Below, piece after piece: positions 1 to 9,668 of a stretch of DNA of 44,674 nt (position 1 is the stretch's first letter; each line of letters begins with the position of its first letter). This DNA comes from Chloroflexota bacterium. Its GTDB lineage: Bacteria; Chloroflexota; Anaerolineae; Anaerolineales; VGOW01. A model generated the notes under the pieces. It was not told the origin of the DNA. It did not search any database and saw nothing but the letters and a program-made list of their open reading frames with translations. The DNA is taken from contig JACPWC010000057.1 of the NCBI GenBank assembly GCA_016197225.1, forward strand, positions 1-44,674, given 5' to 3'. Both the position numbers and the translations under genes were made by a program.

Positions 1-552
1 CGTGGCTCTCGGTCATAATGCGTGGTCTCTCCACGCTTGAAAAAGCGTGGCCCCATTGAAGCACGGTGACAGATTCATTAGATGTCCGTCGTGTTCAAAC
101 TCTCCACGCTTGAAAAAGCGTGGCCCCATTGAAGCTTTGAGGTGTCATGCGGTGGAGAGATGCCCTGGAAACTCTCCACGCTTGAAAAAGCGTGGCCCCA
201 TTGAAGCCAGGTTGGTAAAATTGTTAGGCAAGACGGCGGCCACCTCTCCACGCTTGAAAAAGCGTGGCCCCATTGAAGCTGGCGGCAAAGGCCCGCAATG
301 CGTCAAGGTGTTCAACTCTCCACGCTTGAAAAAGCGTGGCCCCATTGAAGCTTCAGCGTAGGCGAGGGGATGACCGTCACTTACTCTACTCTCCACGCTT
401 GATAAAGCGTGGCCCCATTGAAGCGATACCGACAATTTCCCAACTCCGCCCGTCGCCTATTCTCTCCACGCTTGAAAAAGCGTGGCCCCACTGAAGCGGC
501 TCTAACGCCCCTTTGGGTATCGGCATCCCGCAGGCTCTCCAACCTTGACAAA
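1..552 (+). CRISPR. CRISPR array, trailer end, 7 full repeats plus a decayed half repeat
   Basis: Seven 36-nt repeats lie at 27-62, 100-135, 172-207, 244-279, 316-351, 389-424 and 462-497, separated by unique spacers of 36-37 nt. Bases 1-26 are the tail of another spacer, so the array continues left of the window. Each repeat starts CTCTCCACGC and ends ATTGAAGC, an 8-nt end like the 5' handle of type I/III crRNAs, so the crRNA should read from the + strand. The middle forms a perfect 8-bp stem (CCACGCTT/AAGCGTGG) closed by a GAAA tetraloop. Changes accumulate to the right: repeat 6 has a loop change (GATA), repeat 7 has one change near the 3' end, and an eighth repeat survives only as its first 18 nt at 535-552 (15 of 18 identical), exactly 37 nt after repeat 7. 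The right side is therefore the old end. No cas genes are in the window. Confidence 0.97.
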
Positions 553-571
553 TAAAAAAAGGTATGATAAT
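545..571 (+). promoter_or_regulatory. Candidate sigma-70-type promoter overlapping the decayed CRISPR repeat
   Basis: A perfect TTGACA box (545-550) lies inside the remnant eighth repeat. A GATAAT box (566-571) follows with a 15-bp AT-rich spacer, shorter than the optimal 17. It points toward the GH94 gene, but a hairpin with a T-tract and an operator-like palindrome stand between them. Seen in sequence; activity is inferred. Confidence 0.45.
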
Positions 572-600
572 TTTTGCCATGCCCTTAACCACAAGGAACC

Positions 601-639
601 CTCTCGAAAAACGAATTTTCGTTTTTTTTTCTAAGAGAG
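601..639 (+). terminator. AT-rich hairpin with T-tract (terminator or attenuator)
   Basis: AAAAACGA (607-614) pairs with TCGTTTTT (619-626) over a 4-nt loop and runs into a T-tract to 630. An outer CTCTC/GAGAG pair (601-605 with 635-639) encloses it. It may end transcription coming from the array or attenuate the promoter at 545. The stem is AT-rich and so weak. Confidence 0.4.
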
Positions 640-653
640 TGAAACGTTTCACT
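638..653. promoter_or_regulatory. 16-bp palindromic operator, LacI-family type
   Basis: AGTGAAACGTTTCACT is a perfect 16-bp palindrome with a central CpG, the usual form of LacI/GalR-family operators. It stands about 200 bp upstream of the GH94 phosphorylase, and a LacI-family regulator is encoded at 16007-16996 in the same island. Pairing this site with that regulator is inference. I saw no second copy upstream of the other sugar genes. Confidence 0.6.
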
Positions 654-859
654 TTTTGAGATTATCAATAATTGATGTCAAAGATGTAGAAAAGGAAAGA
701 CTCTTGGTTCTCCCGTTTTAGCGGGAAACGGGACGCGGATAAACGCGGATTTTGTTTTTTTTCAGCGAAAACCAGCGTTCATCTACGACCCAAGAAATTT
801 CTCAAGTTAAATCTGATAGAGCCAGACTCTTGTCACAACCTATCTTCTCAGAAAGCAAA

Positions 860-3265
860 ATGAATAAGAAATTTGAAAATGCCTACGGTTATTTTTCAGA
901 AGATGGAAAAGAATACATTATTACGACTCCTATAACGCCCAGACCTTGGGGAAACATCATAAGCAACGGAGATTATGGGTTCATGATTTCCCAAAACGGA
1001 TCCGGTTACAGTTGGCGAGGTAATGCAGGACAAAATCGGATTACACGGTCGTTTCAGGATCTGATAAAGGACAACTGGGGAAAGTATTTCTACATTCGCG
1101 ACTTAAAAAGAAATGTTTATTGGTCTGCAACTTATAAACCGGTGATGCACCCGTATAATTATTATTCAGTTGTTCACGGAATTGGTTACTCCAAATTCAT
1201 CCAGCAAGTCGAAGAAATTGACAGCGAGTTAACAGTTTTTGTATCAGCGAAAGATCCAGCAGAGATATTTCAGCTAAAACTTATAAATGAAAGCAATGAG
1301 GTACGTGAACTTGATATCACATCTTATGCTGAGTGGTTATTGGGGTTTGCGCCAGATGAACACCGTGAGTTTCATAAATTGTTTATCGAAACATCGGCCG
1401 ATGTAGCAGGGAGCACGGTATACGCCCGCAAATGCTTATGGGGTTTCCCGGACGATAAAGGCAGACACAACAATACCGATTGGCCATTCACCGCATTTAT
1501 GTCGGTCAGTGAACCTTTGAAGTCATTTGACTGTGACAAAGAATCGTTTATCGGTTTGTATAACAATGATGATAAACCAAAGGCTATGGCCGATAGCTTA
1601 CTGGCGGGCAGAACTGGAAGATTTACCGATGCCATTGCATCCTTGCAGGTTAAGGTGACTCTTGAACCCAACGAATCAAGAACCGTGGTTTTTACTCTTG
1701 GGGTTGCCGAAGATGGTAGAGAGGATTTAGCTGAATTAATAGGCCGTTATACTGCAGTTGAGAAAAGTGAACAGGCATTGCAGGATGTCAAAGATTTCTG
1801 GTCACGCTTTGTTGACAGTGAGAGGGTGGAAACCCCGGACGAAGCGTTTAATTTTATGACCAACACCTGGTTAAAATATCAGTCGATTTCTTGCCGATTG
1901 TGGGGTAAGTCAGCTTTTTATCAAGTATCAGCCGGATACGGCTTTCGAGACCAATTGCAAGACAGTCAGATTTTCCTGATCAGCGAACCTGAATATACCA
2001 AAAAACAGTTGTTGGCGCATGCCGGACAACAATTTATCGAGGGAGATGTTTTGCATTGGTGGTTCTCCATTAAAGGCGGCGGCCCTCGTACAAACTGCTC
2101 GGATGATTTGCTGTGGCTACCGTTTATCTTGGATGCATATCTAAAAGAAACTAATGATTTCAGCATATTGGATGAAATGATCCCTTATCTGAACGGTCCC
2201 GCAGAACCCTTCTACGATCACTGCAAACGGGCAATCGAACGATCCTTCTTTCGCTTTTCGCCAAGAGGGATTCCTTTAATGGGCGATCATGATTGGAATG
2301 ACGGATTGAGCGCGGTCGGAACGCTTTTGAAAGGGGAAAGTTTTTGGGTTGCCGAGTTCTTATATATGATCCTCGGAAATTTTATTCCGGTTGCCAGGAT
2401 GCGCGCGGACGATGACTTTGCCAAACGGTGCGACACGGTCCGCCAGAGCGTAAAAGATGCATTGAACCGTTATGGTTGGGATGGTGAGTGGTATTTGCAG
2501 GCAACAACCGATGATGGTTTATTGTTGGGATCAAAAGAGAATGATGAGGGCAAGATATTTTTGATGCCGAATAACTGGGCCGTTATCAGCGGTGTGGCTG
2601 ATCATAACAGAACCAAAGCCGCCATGGCTTCTGTAACGAAATATTTGTTGAAGGATTATGGAACGCTGCTTAATTATCCAGCCTTTACAAAACCTCGTCC
2701 GGATGTTGGATATGTTACCCGTTATGCCCCGGGATTGCGTGAAAATGGCGGAGTTTATACTCATGCCGCAACCTGGTCAGTTTGGGCATATACACTTGCT
2801 GATCAACCGGAATTAGCCTATGAAGCTTACCGAAAAATTTGTCCGCCTAACAGAAGCCAGGATATTGACACATATAAGGCAGAACCCTATGTAACACCCG
2901 GCAATGTTGACGGCCCGCTTTCCGAGTTTTATGGTCGTGGTGGATGGACATGGTATACAGGTTCTTCACAATGGCTGCACCGTGTAGCAACTCACTGGAT
3001 TTTGGGCATCAGACCGCAGGAAGACGGTTTATCGGTGGAGCCGTCCATTCCATCAAATTGGCCGGGTTATAAAGTAACTCGGAAATTTCGCAACGCTCTG
3101 TATAAAATTGATGTAAAAAACCCCGAAAATGTCAGTAAAGGCGTTAAATCTGTGGCGGTTGACGGAAGAATCTTGGATGGCAAATTAATTCCAGTCTTTA
3201 ATGACGGGCAAACCCATATTGTCGAAATAATCATGGGAGAGGCTGAACAAAACCCCGTTCGTTAA
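860..3265 (+). CDS. GH94 family disaccharide/oligosaccharide phosphorylase
   Basis: The encoded protein of about 801 residues should split a beta-glucoside with phosphate, giving a sugar 1-phosphate and saving ATP; it has no signal peptide, so it acts in the cytoplasm. The N-terminal half is the beta-sandwich of the family, and the C-terminal half is the (alpha/alpha)6 barrel with GYGFRDQLQD, a TNCSDDLLWLP segment and GDHDWNDG at about residues 475-482. The D-W-N-D motif carries the general acid of cellobiose phosphorylases. The length fits cellobiose-type members (about 800) better than 1,2-beta-oligoglucan phosphorylases (about 1100). I chose the ATG at 860 because the reading frame upstream opens only with a TTG at 752 and has poor protein character. 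It is first in the sugar island, behind the LacI-type operator. The family is clear; the exact substrate is not. Confidence 0.9.
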   Translation: MNKKFENAYGYFSEDGKEYIITTPITPRPWGNIISNGDYGFMISQNGSGYSWRGNAGQNRITRSFQDLIKDNWGKYFYIRDLKRNVYWSATYKPVMHPYNYYSVVHGIGYSKFIQQVEEIDSELTVFVSAKDPAEIFQLKLINESNEVRELDITSYAEWLLGFAPDEHREFHKLFIETSADVAGSTVYARKCLWGFPDDKGRHNNTDWPFTAFMSVSEPLKSFDCDKESFIGLYNNDDKPKAMADSLLAGRTGRFTDAIASLQVKVTLEPNESRTVVFTLGVAEDGREDLAELIGRYTAVEKSEQALQDVKDFWSRFVDSERVETPDEAFNFMTNTWLKYQSISCRLWGKSAFYQVSAGYGFRDQLQDSQIFLISEPEYTKKQLLAHAGQQFIEGDVLHWWFSIKGGGPRTNCSDDLLWLPFILDAYLKETNDFSILDEMIPYLNGPAEPFYDHCKRAIERSFFRFSPRGIPLMGDHDWNDGLSAVGTLLKGESFWVAEFLYMILGNFIPVARMRADDDFAKRCDTVRQSVKDALNRYGWDGEWYLQATTDDGLLLGSKENDEGKIFLMPNNWAVISGVADHNRTKAAMASVTKYLLKDYGTLLNYPAFTKPRPDVGYVTRYAPGLRENGGVYTHAATWSVWAYTLADQPELAYEAYRKICPPNRSQDIDTYKAEPYVTPGNVDGPLSEFYGRGGWTWYTGSSQWLHRVATHWILGIRPQEDGLSVEPSIPSNWPGYKVTRKFRNALYKIDVKNPENVSKGVKSVAVDGRILDGKLIPVFNDGQTHIVEIIMGEAEQNPVR

Positions 3266-3363
3266 TATGGCGCTGAAAAAGAAAGGAGGTGCTTATTGGG
3301 ATAGGCCAAAACAAAACATGTTTGTTTTTTTACAAATCACAATAATCAATGAGGAGATAAGAA

Positions 3364-4806
3364 ATGAAAACCTACGCTAAATTAGTGTTCACTGTAATGT
3401 TAGTTGCAAGTCTTATCGGATGCACCACGCAACCCACGAAGACCGCTGAACCTGCAGCGACACAACCAGAAGCCACCGCCGTGCCGGCCACCGCCGTGCC
3501 GGCTACCGCTGTACCGCCCACCGCCGTGCCGCCTACCGCCGCGCCGGAACCGATTACGCTGAGATATGCGAACTGGAACCTGGGAACCGAAGAAGAAAAT
3601 AACATTCAAAGGCAACTGGTCAAGGCATATACAGACTTAAACCCGCATGTGACGATTGAGTTTGTGGATATGTCCGGTGAAGGCGGTTGGGACGCAATTC
3701 TAACTGCTTATGCGGCTAAGGGAGAGCTGCCGGATGTCTTTATGGCTAACAATGTTCCGTTATATGTTTCCAACGGATGGCTGGCCGATTTAACAGACTT
3801 GACGAACGATGATGCGGATTGGCAGGATGTTCCCCAGGTCTTAAAAGACGCCTTTACTTACAACGACAAAGTTCTCGGTTTGCCAGCGGCCCAGTTCGTC
3901 ATGGGCTATTTCGTCAATCGAGAACTGTACGAGGCTGCCAACCTGGATGCGCCAGAATATGGTTTTTCAATTGACGAGTTCAATACCGGTATAACCACCT
4001 TAACTGATGTCTCCAAGGGCGTTCTTGGCTTGGATGAACAAGAGTTCGTTATGGGGTGGTATCCGAGCGCCGTTGACAGCAACCTGAAATGGTTCAGCTA
4101 TGACGGAACAGAGATGAATTACAACTCCTCCGCGTTTAAGGAAGGCCTTGCCAAGGCGGGCGAGGTGAAACCTTATACCTGGCAAGGTTTGTCGGATGAG
4201 CAGAAAACGAACTTTAAATCTGCCGGGCCTTGGGAGTTGTTCCTGAATCAAGAAGTCGGTTTGCGGTGGGATGCCTCCTGGGCAGTGCCAGACTACGTGC
4301 AAAAAGCTTCTTTTGATTGGGACTTCATCGGTATTCCTGGCGGCAATCAGGCACTAGTGGCGGATGTCATCGTGGTGTCCAAGACAACCGCTAACCTGGA
4401 AGAAGCCTATAGGTTTGCTAAGTGGATGACGTTCTCCACTGCCGCCTATGCTAAAGAAGCAGAATTAGCCCGCGCCGCGGGTTCTGCACCCAAAATGCCG
4501 GTTTCGGTCAATGATGCTTCTATAGAGCTTTATAAAGAATTCGTAGACAAGCCGGGCATCCTCAAAGCACTGGATAACCTGAACACCAGTGTGATTGAGT
4601 CTCTAGCAAAGATCGTCCCGGGCTATATCAATGCGCGCTGGGAAGGTAAACCAGGTATTGACGTCGGCGAAGATAAAGATGTTAATATGTGGTTTATGTT
4701 CAATTTCGCAAATGATGGTCGTTACAAATACGAGGACTACTCCGCGCAATTGGAAGAGTTCGCCAATCAAATCTTGGCAGATGCAGCATCTGAAATGAAC
4801 AAGTAG
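3364..4806 (+). CDS. ABC sugar transporter substrate-binding lipoprotein (COG1653 type)
   Basis: A 480-residue lipoprotein that would capture a sugar outside the cell and pass it to a MalF/MalG-type permease pair. Residues 1-20 are a lipoprotein signal peptide with the lipobox LIGC. Residues 25-60 are a Thr/Ala/Pro linker of repeated A-V-P-(A/P)-T units that would hold the domain off the membrane. From about 65 on it is a standard family 1 extracellular solute-binding fold (NWNLGTEEENNIQRQLVKAY start; WDASWAVPDYVQKA and later AYRFAKWMTFSTAAYAKE). A clear GAGGAG site at 3351-3356 precedes the ATG. A strong terminator follows directly, so this gene can be expressed above the downstream transporter genes, as binding proteins often are. 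Confidence 0.93.
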   Translation: MKTYAKLVFTVMLVASLIGCTTQPTKTAEPAATQPEATAVPATAVPATAVPPTAVPPTAAPEPITLRYANWNLGTEEENNIQRQLVKAYTDLNPHVTIEFVDMSGEGGWDAILTAYAAKGELPDVFMANNVPLYVSNGWLADLTDLTNDDADWQDVPQVLKDAFTYNDKVLGLPAAQFVMGYFVNRELYEAANLDAPEYGFSIDEFNTGITTLTDVSKGVLGLDEQEFVMGWYPSAVDSNLKWFSYDGTEMNYNSSAFKEGLAKAGEVKPYTWQGLSDEQKTNFKSAGPWELFLNQEVGLRWDASWAVPDYVQKASFDWDFIGIPGGNQALVADVIVVSKTTANLEEAYRFAKWMTFSTAAYAKEAELARAAGSAPKMPVSVNDASIELYKEFVDKPGILKALDNLNTSVIESLAKIVPGYINARWEGKPGIDVGEDKDVNMWFMFNFANDGRYKYEDYSAQLEEFANQILADAASEMNK

Positions 4807-4820
4807 TTGGTGAATAAAAA

Positions 4821-4853
4821 GGGGCGTTGTGATTTCACAACGCCCCTTTTTTT
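4821..4853 (+). terminator. Strong rho-independent terminator
   Basis: GGGGCGTTGTG (4821-4831) and CACAACGCCCC (4836-4846) form a perfect 11-bp GC-rich stem with a 4-nt ATTT loop, followed by seven T and preceded by A residues. It closes the GH94/binding-protein unit. Confidence 0.95.
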
Positions 4854-4887
4854 ATAAAATCGGATAAAACTAAAATTGGATATTCCA

Positions 4888-7785
4888 ATGAAGTTTAGTA
4901 GATTTCTAAGGTTAGTAGGGGCAGTCACCATCTTAATGACGGCGACGCCGTTTTCGGCGTGCGCCTCATTGACTGAAAACCATAATTCGGTGGTTGCTGC
5001 TCAGCAAAGTCAATCTCCTGATAGGGCTGAACACAGGAATATCATCGAGATTCGCGCCGATTCACTCGGACTGCCCATAACCAAACATGAAATCGCCGGC
5101 TTGTATGAGAAACCGAGTGTATTCCTTCAGCAAAATGACAGTATCCGTTTTGATGTTTTGCTTGAGGAAGAGGGGCTTTATACAATATCTTTTGATATGG
5201 CCGCCCCCGAGTCATTCATCAATGCGCCCGAAGGACAACTTTTGGTGGATGGGGCGTTCCCTTCGAACGATACACAGCGCATTGTGTTTCCGATTTTTTA
5301 TCAAAATACCAGGGATACGTTCCCGTTGGACAGATATGGCAATGAAGCTTTAATCCGCCAAGAAAGGCTGGTTCGCTGGGCAAAAACCGCCTTGCGAGAT
5401 GCGAATTTCAGCCAGGAATATCCTTTGCAATTCTATTTACCCAAAGGGGAGCATAACTTTGAGTTTAAATTAACTGAAGAATCCATGTTGTTGGGGAGTG
5501 TTTATATTGAAACATTTTCAACATATCCTGATTACGACCAATACGTAACAGACAACCAGGCCCCTGATTCTTCGGGTGTGTTGATCGACATTGAGGCCGA
5601 ACACCCTTCCTATAAAAACGACACCTCGATTCGCCCGATCAATAATCGCAGCCTGGAGGTAACGCCTTATGATACCTACCAACTATTATTAAACACCCTG
5701 GGCGGTGAAAGCTGGAAACGCAGTGGAAGCGCTGTCTATTATGAATTTGACGTGCCAGCAGATGGAATGTATTTAATTACCCTGCGCGCGCTTCAGAATA
5801 CCAAAAACAATTTTACTGTTTTCAGAAGAATTACTATCAATGACGCCGTTTTGTTTGAGCAGTTGAATGAGGTGGCTTTTGATTATTCTTCTCAATGGGC
5901 CAACATGACACTGGGAGGCGACACACCCTACAAGATTTTTTTGAGAAAAGGCGTGAATGTGTTGGGGATTGAAGCGAATAATTCTCCCTACCATTCGGCG
6001 ATTGAAAAAATCAAAAAGGTGTTGATAGATATCAACAACCTGTCTTTGGAAATCAAAAAACTGACTGGAAACCAGGTTGATCCATTTAAAGAATGGGAAA
6101 TTTCCGAATATATCCCCGATCTCCAAGAGCAACTCATCGCCATTGCGGATGATCTGCGCGAAGATTTGGATGTTTTGTCAGCCATTAATGAAAGCGGTGG
6201 GTCACAAGAAATTCTGACGTATCAAATGGCGATAGACAACATCCTGTTTTTGGCGCAGGACCCCGACAAGATTCCAGTGCGAATGAATCGTTTTTCAGAA
6301 GGTTCGGGATCAGCCGCCCAATTGCTTGGTAATATTCTGCCCACGTTGCAGAGTCAGCCTCTGGCTTTGGATAAGATCTATGTTCATTCACCGGATACCG
6401 TGCCTCCGCAGGTTAAAGTGCCGTTTTTTACTTCTTTGATTGAGGGAATCAAACGCTTTATCCACTCATTTGAACCGGATCCCTATCAATCCATTGGGGC
6501 CGGTGAAGACGAGATCGAAGTTTGGGTGAATCGTCCGCGCCAGTATCTCGACTTATTGCAAACGATGACGGATGAATCGTTTACAAAAGACACAGGCATA
6601 AAAGTAAAGTTCTCCATCATGCCAGATGAGTCAAAATTAGTGCTGGCCAATGCCGCCAGTATACAACCAGATGTCGCCCTGGGAGTCAGTACGAATGTTC
6701 CGTATGAATTAGCGATCCGTAATGCCCTAAAAGATTTGCGGTCATTTGACGACTTTGATTCTTATATTAGGATCTATTCCCCTGGCTCGCTATTAAGTTA
6801 CATTATTAACGACTCCGTCTATGCCATCCCAGAAACGCAGGATTTCTGGGTCACTTATTATCGGCAAGACATTATGAATTCATTGGGGATTCCGATTCCG
6901 CATACATGGGATGAGGTGATTGAGATTTTGCCTGAACTGCAACGATACGGGATGAATTTCAACACACCCCTTTCCAGTGGCAGTGGCTTCAAAGGGTATT
7001 TAATGACCGCGCCTTATGTTTTTAATCAGGGCGCACAGCTGTATAGTGCCGATGGGTTTTCAACCGGGTTAGGCAGTGAGGAGTCCATTAACGCCATGAA
7101 GTTTATGGCCGAGAGTTTTACCATCTACGGTATGCCGCTGACGACTTCAAGTTTTTACGATAGTTTCCGATACGGCAGTTTGCCCATTGGGGTATCCAAC
7201 TTTGAAACCTATCTCAAATTGTTAACCGCTGCGCCGGAAATCAATGGGTTGTGGGGGATTGACTTGTATCCGGCAACCGTCTTGGCCGATGGAACACAAT
7301 ACCGGTATGCGACTGGCTCGGCTCAAGCAGGGATCATATTTGCCAATACCGATCAACCCGATGAAGCGTGGACGTTTATGAAATGGTGGATGTCTACGGA
7401 GACCCAAGTAGATTTTCAACAGCAATTGATCCTAAATTACGGGTTGGAGTATTTGTGGAACTCGGCGAATGTGGAGGCATTTGCGTACTCTCCGATCCCT
7501 CGGGAGCAGAAAGACGTGATTTTGGAACAATGGCAATGGTTGCAAGAGCCGGTAAAACTCCCTGGCAGTTACATGCAGGAAAGAGAACTGAGCAATGCCT
7601 GGAACAAGATCGTTTTCGATGGGGTGAATCCTCGCGTCGCCATTGACAGTTCTATCATCATTATCAATCGTGAAATCACCCGGAAAATGGAAGAGTTCGG
7701 GTATCTCGAAAACGGGGTAAAGGTGAAAGAGTTCAAGATTCCGACGATAGAAACCGTCAAGGGGTGGATGGAGGCTGGAGAATGA
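4888..7785 (+). CDS. Large two-part lipoprotein with C-terminal sugar-binding domain
   Basis: About 965 residues from the ATG at 4888; the frame also opens with a TTG four codons earlier. A signal peptide ends at a lipobox-like F-S-A-C. Residues about 40-390 look like one or two beta-sandwich modules of carbohydrate-binding type (repeated [17 protein letters not shown]-like and ISFDMAAPE strands), which I cannot assign to a named family. A helical stretch follows at about 390-500. From about 540 on there is a complete extracellular solute-binding domain ([54 protein letters not shown]). Such large fused binding proteins occur next to YIP1 and DUF5696 genes in sugar clusters. The gene overlaps the next permease by ATGA, so the two are probably co-translated. 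Confidence 0.85.
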   Translation: MKFSRFLRLVGAVTILMTATPFSACASLTENHNSVVAAQQSQSPDRAEHRNIIEIRADSLGLPITKHEIAGLYEKPSVFLQQNDSIRFDVLLEEEGLYTISFDMAAPESFINAPEGQLLVDGAFPSNDTQRIVFPIFYQNTRDTFPLDRYGNEALIRQERLVRWAKTALRDANFSQEYPLQFYLPKGEHNFEFKLTEESMLLGSVYIETFSTYPDYDQYVTDNQAPDSSGVLIDIEAEHPSYKNDTSIRPINNRSLEVTPYDTYQLLLNTLGGESWKRSGSAVYYEFDVPADGMYLITLRALQNTKNNFTVFRRITINDAVLFEQLNEVAFDYSSQWANMTLGGDTPYKIFLRKGVNVLGIEANNSPYHSAIEKIKKVLIDINNLSLEIKKLTGNQVDPFKEWEISEYIPDLQEQLIAIADDLREDLDVLSAINESGGSQEILTYQMAIDNILFLAQDPDKIPVRMNRFSEGSGSAAQLLGNILPTLQSQPLALDKIYVHSPDTVPPQVKVPFFTSLIEGIKRFIHSFEPDPYQSIGAGEDEIEVWVNRPRQYLDLLQTMTDESFTKDTGIKVKFSIMPDESKLVLANAASIQPDVALGVSTNVPYELAIRNALKDLRSFDDFDSYIRIYSPGSLLSYIINDSVYAIPETQDFWVTYYRQDIMNSLGIPIPHTWDEVIEILPELQRYGMNFNTPLSSGSGFKGYLMTAPYVFNQGAQLYSADGFSTGLGSEESINAMKFMAESFTIYGMPLTTSSFYDSFRYGSLPIGVSNFETYLKLLTAAPEINGLWGIDLYPATVLADGTQYRYATGSAQAGIIFANTDQPDEAWTFMKWWMSTETQVDFQQQLILNYGLEYLWNSANVEAFAYSPIPREQKDVILEQWQWLQEPVKLPGSYMQERELSNAWNKIVFDGVNPRVAIDSSIIIINREITRKMEEFGYLENGVKVKEFKIPTIETVKGWMEAGE

Positions 7786-8750
7786 CGGCCAAAACAAGTG
7801 AGCAGACCATCCTCTTGCAGCAGAAGTCTTCGTGGGATTGGCCTTTCGGTAAGGCGCTAAAAAAATGGGTTGAGAAGGAAAGCGGCGCATATGCTTTTCT
7901 GTCCATGTACGCGCTGATGTTTATCATTTTTATCGTGGTGCCCGTTTTAGTGGCCTTCTTTCTGTCGTTTACCTTTTTTGACACCATTCAATTTCCCAAA
8001 TTCAATGGTTTAAGAAATTACATTGTCTTGCTGACGCAGGACGAAATTTTCATGCGTTATGTGCTGCCCAACACGATCAAATTTGCGGTGATCGTCGGGC
8101 CGGGCGGTTACATCTTGTCATTTTTACTCGCCTGGATTTTGGCGCAGCTCCCGAAAGCCCCCCGCACGGTTTTGGCCTTGATCTTATATTCTCCTTCTAT
8201 GACGTCAGGCGTCGCGATGGCCGTCGTGTGGAAGACTTTATTCAGTGGTGACCAAAATGGCTACTTAAATAGTATTTTGTTGGGGATGAGTGTCATACAA
8301 GAACCTATTCAATGGCTTCAGTCGCCACAGTATTTAATGACCATTATGATCATTGTCACTTTGTGGAGCAGTATGGGGGTTGGTTTTTTGGCGATGCTTG
8401 CCGGTATCTTGGAGATCAATCCCGAGCTTTATGAAGCTGGTAGCCTGGACGGGATCAGTAATCGATTCCAGGAAATCATTCATATTACGATCCCTTCCAT
8501 GAAACCACAAATGTTATTCGGCGCGGTGATGTCCATTGTCGCTACTTTCCAGGCCGGCGCGATTGGTGTAACTCTTTCCGGGGGGAACCCCACGCCTCAA
8601 TATGCCGGGCAGTTGATCGTCAATCACATCGAAGACTTTGGTTTCTTGCGGTATGAAATGGGATACGCTGCGGCAGTTTCGGTCGCACTGTTGCTGATGG
8701 TGCTCCTTTTTTCCAGACTTGCAAACAGATTATTTGGCAGTGAGGATTAG
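7782..8750 (+). CDS. ABC sugar transporter permease, MalF type
   Basis: The 322-residue integral membrane subunit has about six helices. The first is at about 37-62 ([20 protein letters not shown]), and the cytoplasmic coupling loop near 215-240 reads [20 protein letters not shown], the EAA motif that docks the ATPase. I chose the ATG at 7782, which overlaps the TGA of the binding protein (ATGA) and has GGAG just upstream, over an ATG six codons earlier. With the next gene it forms the first permease pair and should import the ligand of the large binding lipoprotein. No ATPase gene accompanies it. Confidence 0.92.
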   Translation: MTAKTSEQTILLQQKSSWDWPFGKALKKWVEKESGAYAFLSMYALMFIIFIVVPVLVAFFLSFTFFDTIQFPKFNGLRNYIVLLTQDEIFMRYVLPNTIKFAVIVGPGGYILSFLLAWILAQLPKAPRTVLALILYSPSMTSGVAMAVVWKTLFSGDQNGYLNSILLGMSVIQEPIQWLQSPQYLMTIMIIVTLWSSMGVGFLAMLAGILEINPELYEAGSLDGISNRFQEIIHITIPSMKPQMLFGAVMSIVATFQAGAIGVTLSGGNPTPQYAGQLIVNHIEDFGFLRYEMGYAAAVSVALLLMVLLFSRLANRLFGSED

Positions 8751-8756
8751 AGGAAA

Positions 8757-9668
8757 ATGATGAGCCGCAAGAAGTTTAGCAGCCGATTTTCCGGCATTCG
8801 CAATCGGGGGATCAATCCTCAGGGCTTTCATACAAGCCAGATAAAGTTTTACTTTTTTCTGCTGCCTTTAGTCATTTTCATGCTGTTGCCGATCATCTTT
8901 ATTTTCTCTCACGCTTTTAAACCGCCCGACGAATTGTTTGCTTACCCCCCGCGCTTTTTTGTCGTCAATCCGACCTTCAAGAACTTTACCGACTTGTTTG
9001 CGAAATTGTCGAGTTCCGGGATTCCGGTCAGCCGTTATTTATTCAACAGCGTCGTCATCACTATCGTAACGATTGGCGCTTCGATCCTGGTCTCGACGGC
9101 GGCGGCTTATGCCTTATCGAAAAAACGCTTCAAACTCAAAAAGGCTTTATTCGCCATCAATACGGTGGCTTTGATGTTCGTGCCGATTGCGGTCACGATC
9201 CCGCGTTTTTTGATCATCGAGAAACTCAACCTGATGAATACGTTCCTGGTTCACATCTTGCCGGGATTAGCTTTGCCGGTCGGGTTGTTTTTGCTCAAGC
9301 AGTTCATTGACGGGATTCCCGATGAGGTGGTCGAGGCCGCGCAGATTGACGGCGCGTCCGACGTGGGGATCTATTGGCGGATTATTTTGCCCATGATCAA
9401 ACCCGCGATTGCCACTATTGCCATTTTGACGTTTCAGGCCACGTGGAATAATGCGGATATTTCAACTTTGTATATCAACAGTGAAAGCCTTAAGACCTTC
9501 GCGTTCTATCTGACGACCCTGACGACAACAACCGCAGGTGCTAATGCAGTGGCCGGCCAGGGGATTGCGGCGGCGGCTTCATTGATAATGTTTTTGCCCA
9601 ACTTAATCATCTTTATATTATTACAAAGCCAGGTCATGAGCACCATGTCCCATTCGGGCCTCAAATAA
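8757..9668 (+). CDS. ABC sugar transporter permease, MalG type
   Basis: The 303-residue partner of the preceding permease has six predicted helices. The EAA loop ([22 protein letters not shown], about 198-219) is close to the consensus EAA---G---------I-LP. The start is ATG at 8757 or 8760 behind AGAGGA. The stop overlaps the next start as TAATG, so it is translationally coupled to the YIP1-type gene. An intact fold and normal length suggest it is functional. Confidence 0.92.
   Translation: MMSRKKFSSRFSGIRNRGINPQGFHTSQIKFYFFLLPLVIFMLLPIIFIFSHAFKPPDELFAYPPRFFVVNPTFKNFTDLFAKLSSSGIPVSRYLFNSVVITIVTIGASILVSTAAAYALSKKRFKLKKALFAINTVALMFVPIAVTIPRFLIIEKLNLMNTFLVHILPGLALPVGLFLLKQFIDGIPDEVVEAAQIDGASDVGIYWRIILPMIKPAIATIAILTFQATWNNADISTLYINSESLKTFAFYLTTLTTTTAGANAVAGQGIAAAASLIMFLPNLIIFILLQSQVMSTMSHSGLK

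Noticed and set aside
47-652. Open frames on both strands across the CRISPR array
   Set aside because: They only translate the repeats (recurring SPRLKKRGPIEA or MGPRFFKRGE) and have no protein character.
3282-3303. Very strong ribosome-binding site AAAGGAGGTG followed by a TTG
   Set aside because: The TTG opens just two codons before a stop, and no other start lies at a workable distance. No gene or leader peptide can be supported.
3309-3332. Inverted repeat AAACATGTTT with T-tract before the first binding protein
   Set aside because: The stem is only AT-rich and short. It may slow polymerase, but I cannot call it a terminator.
3372-3615. Opposite-strand frames rich in Gly, Ala and Arg
   Set aside because: They mirror the Thr/Ala/Pro linker of the binding lipoprotein and have no start site of their own.
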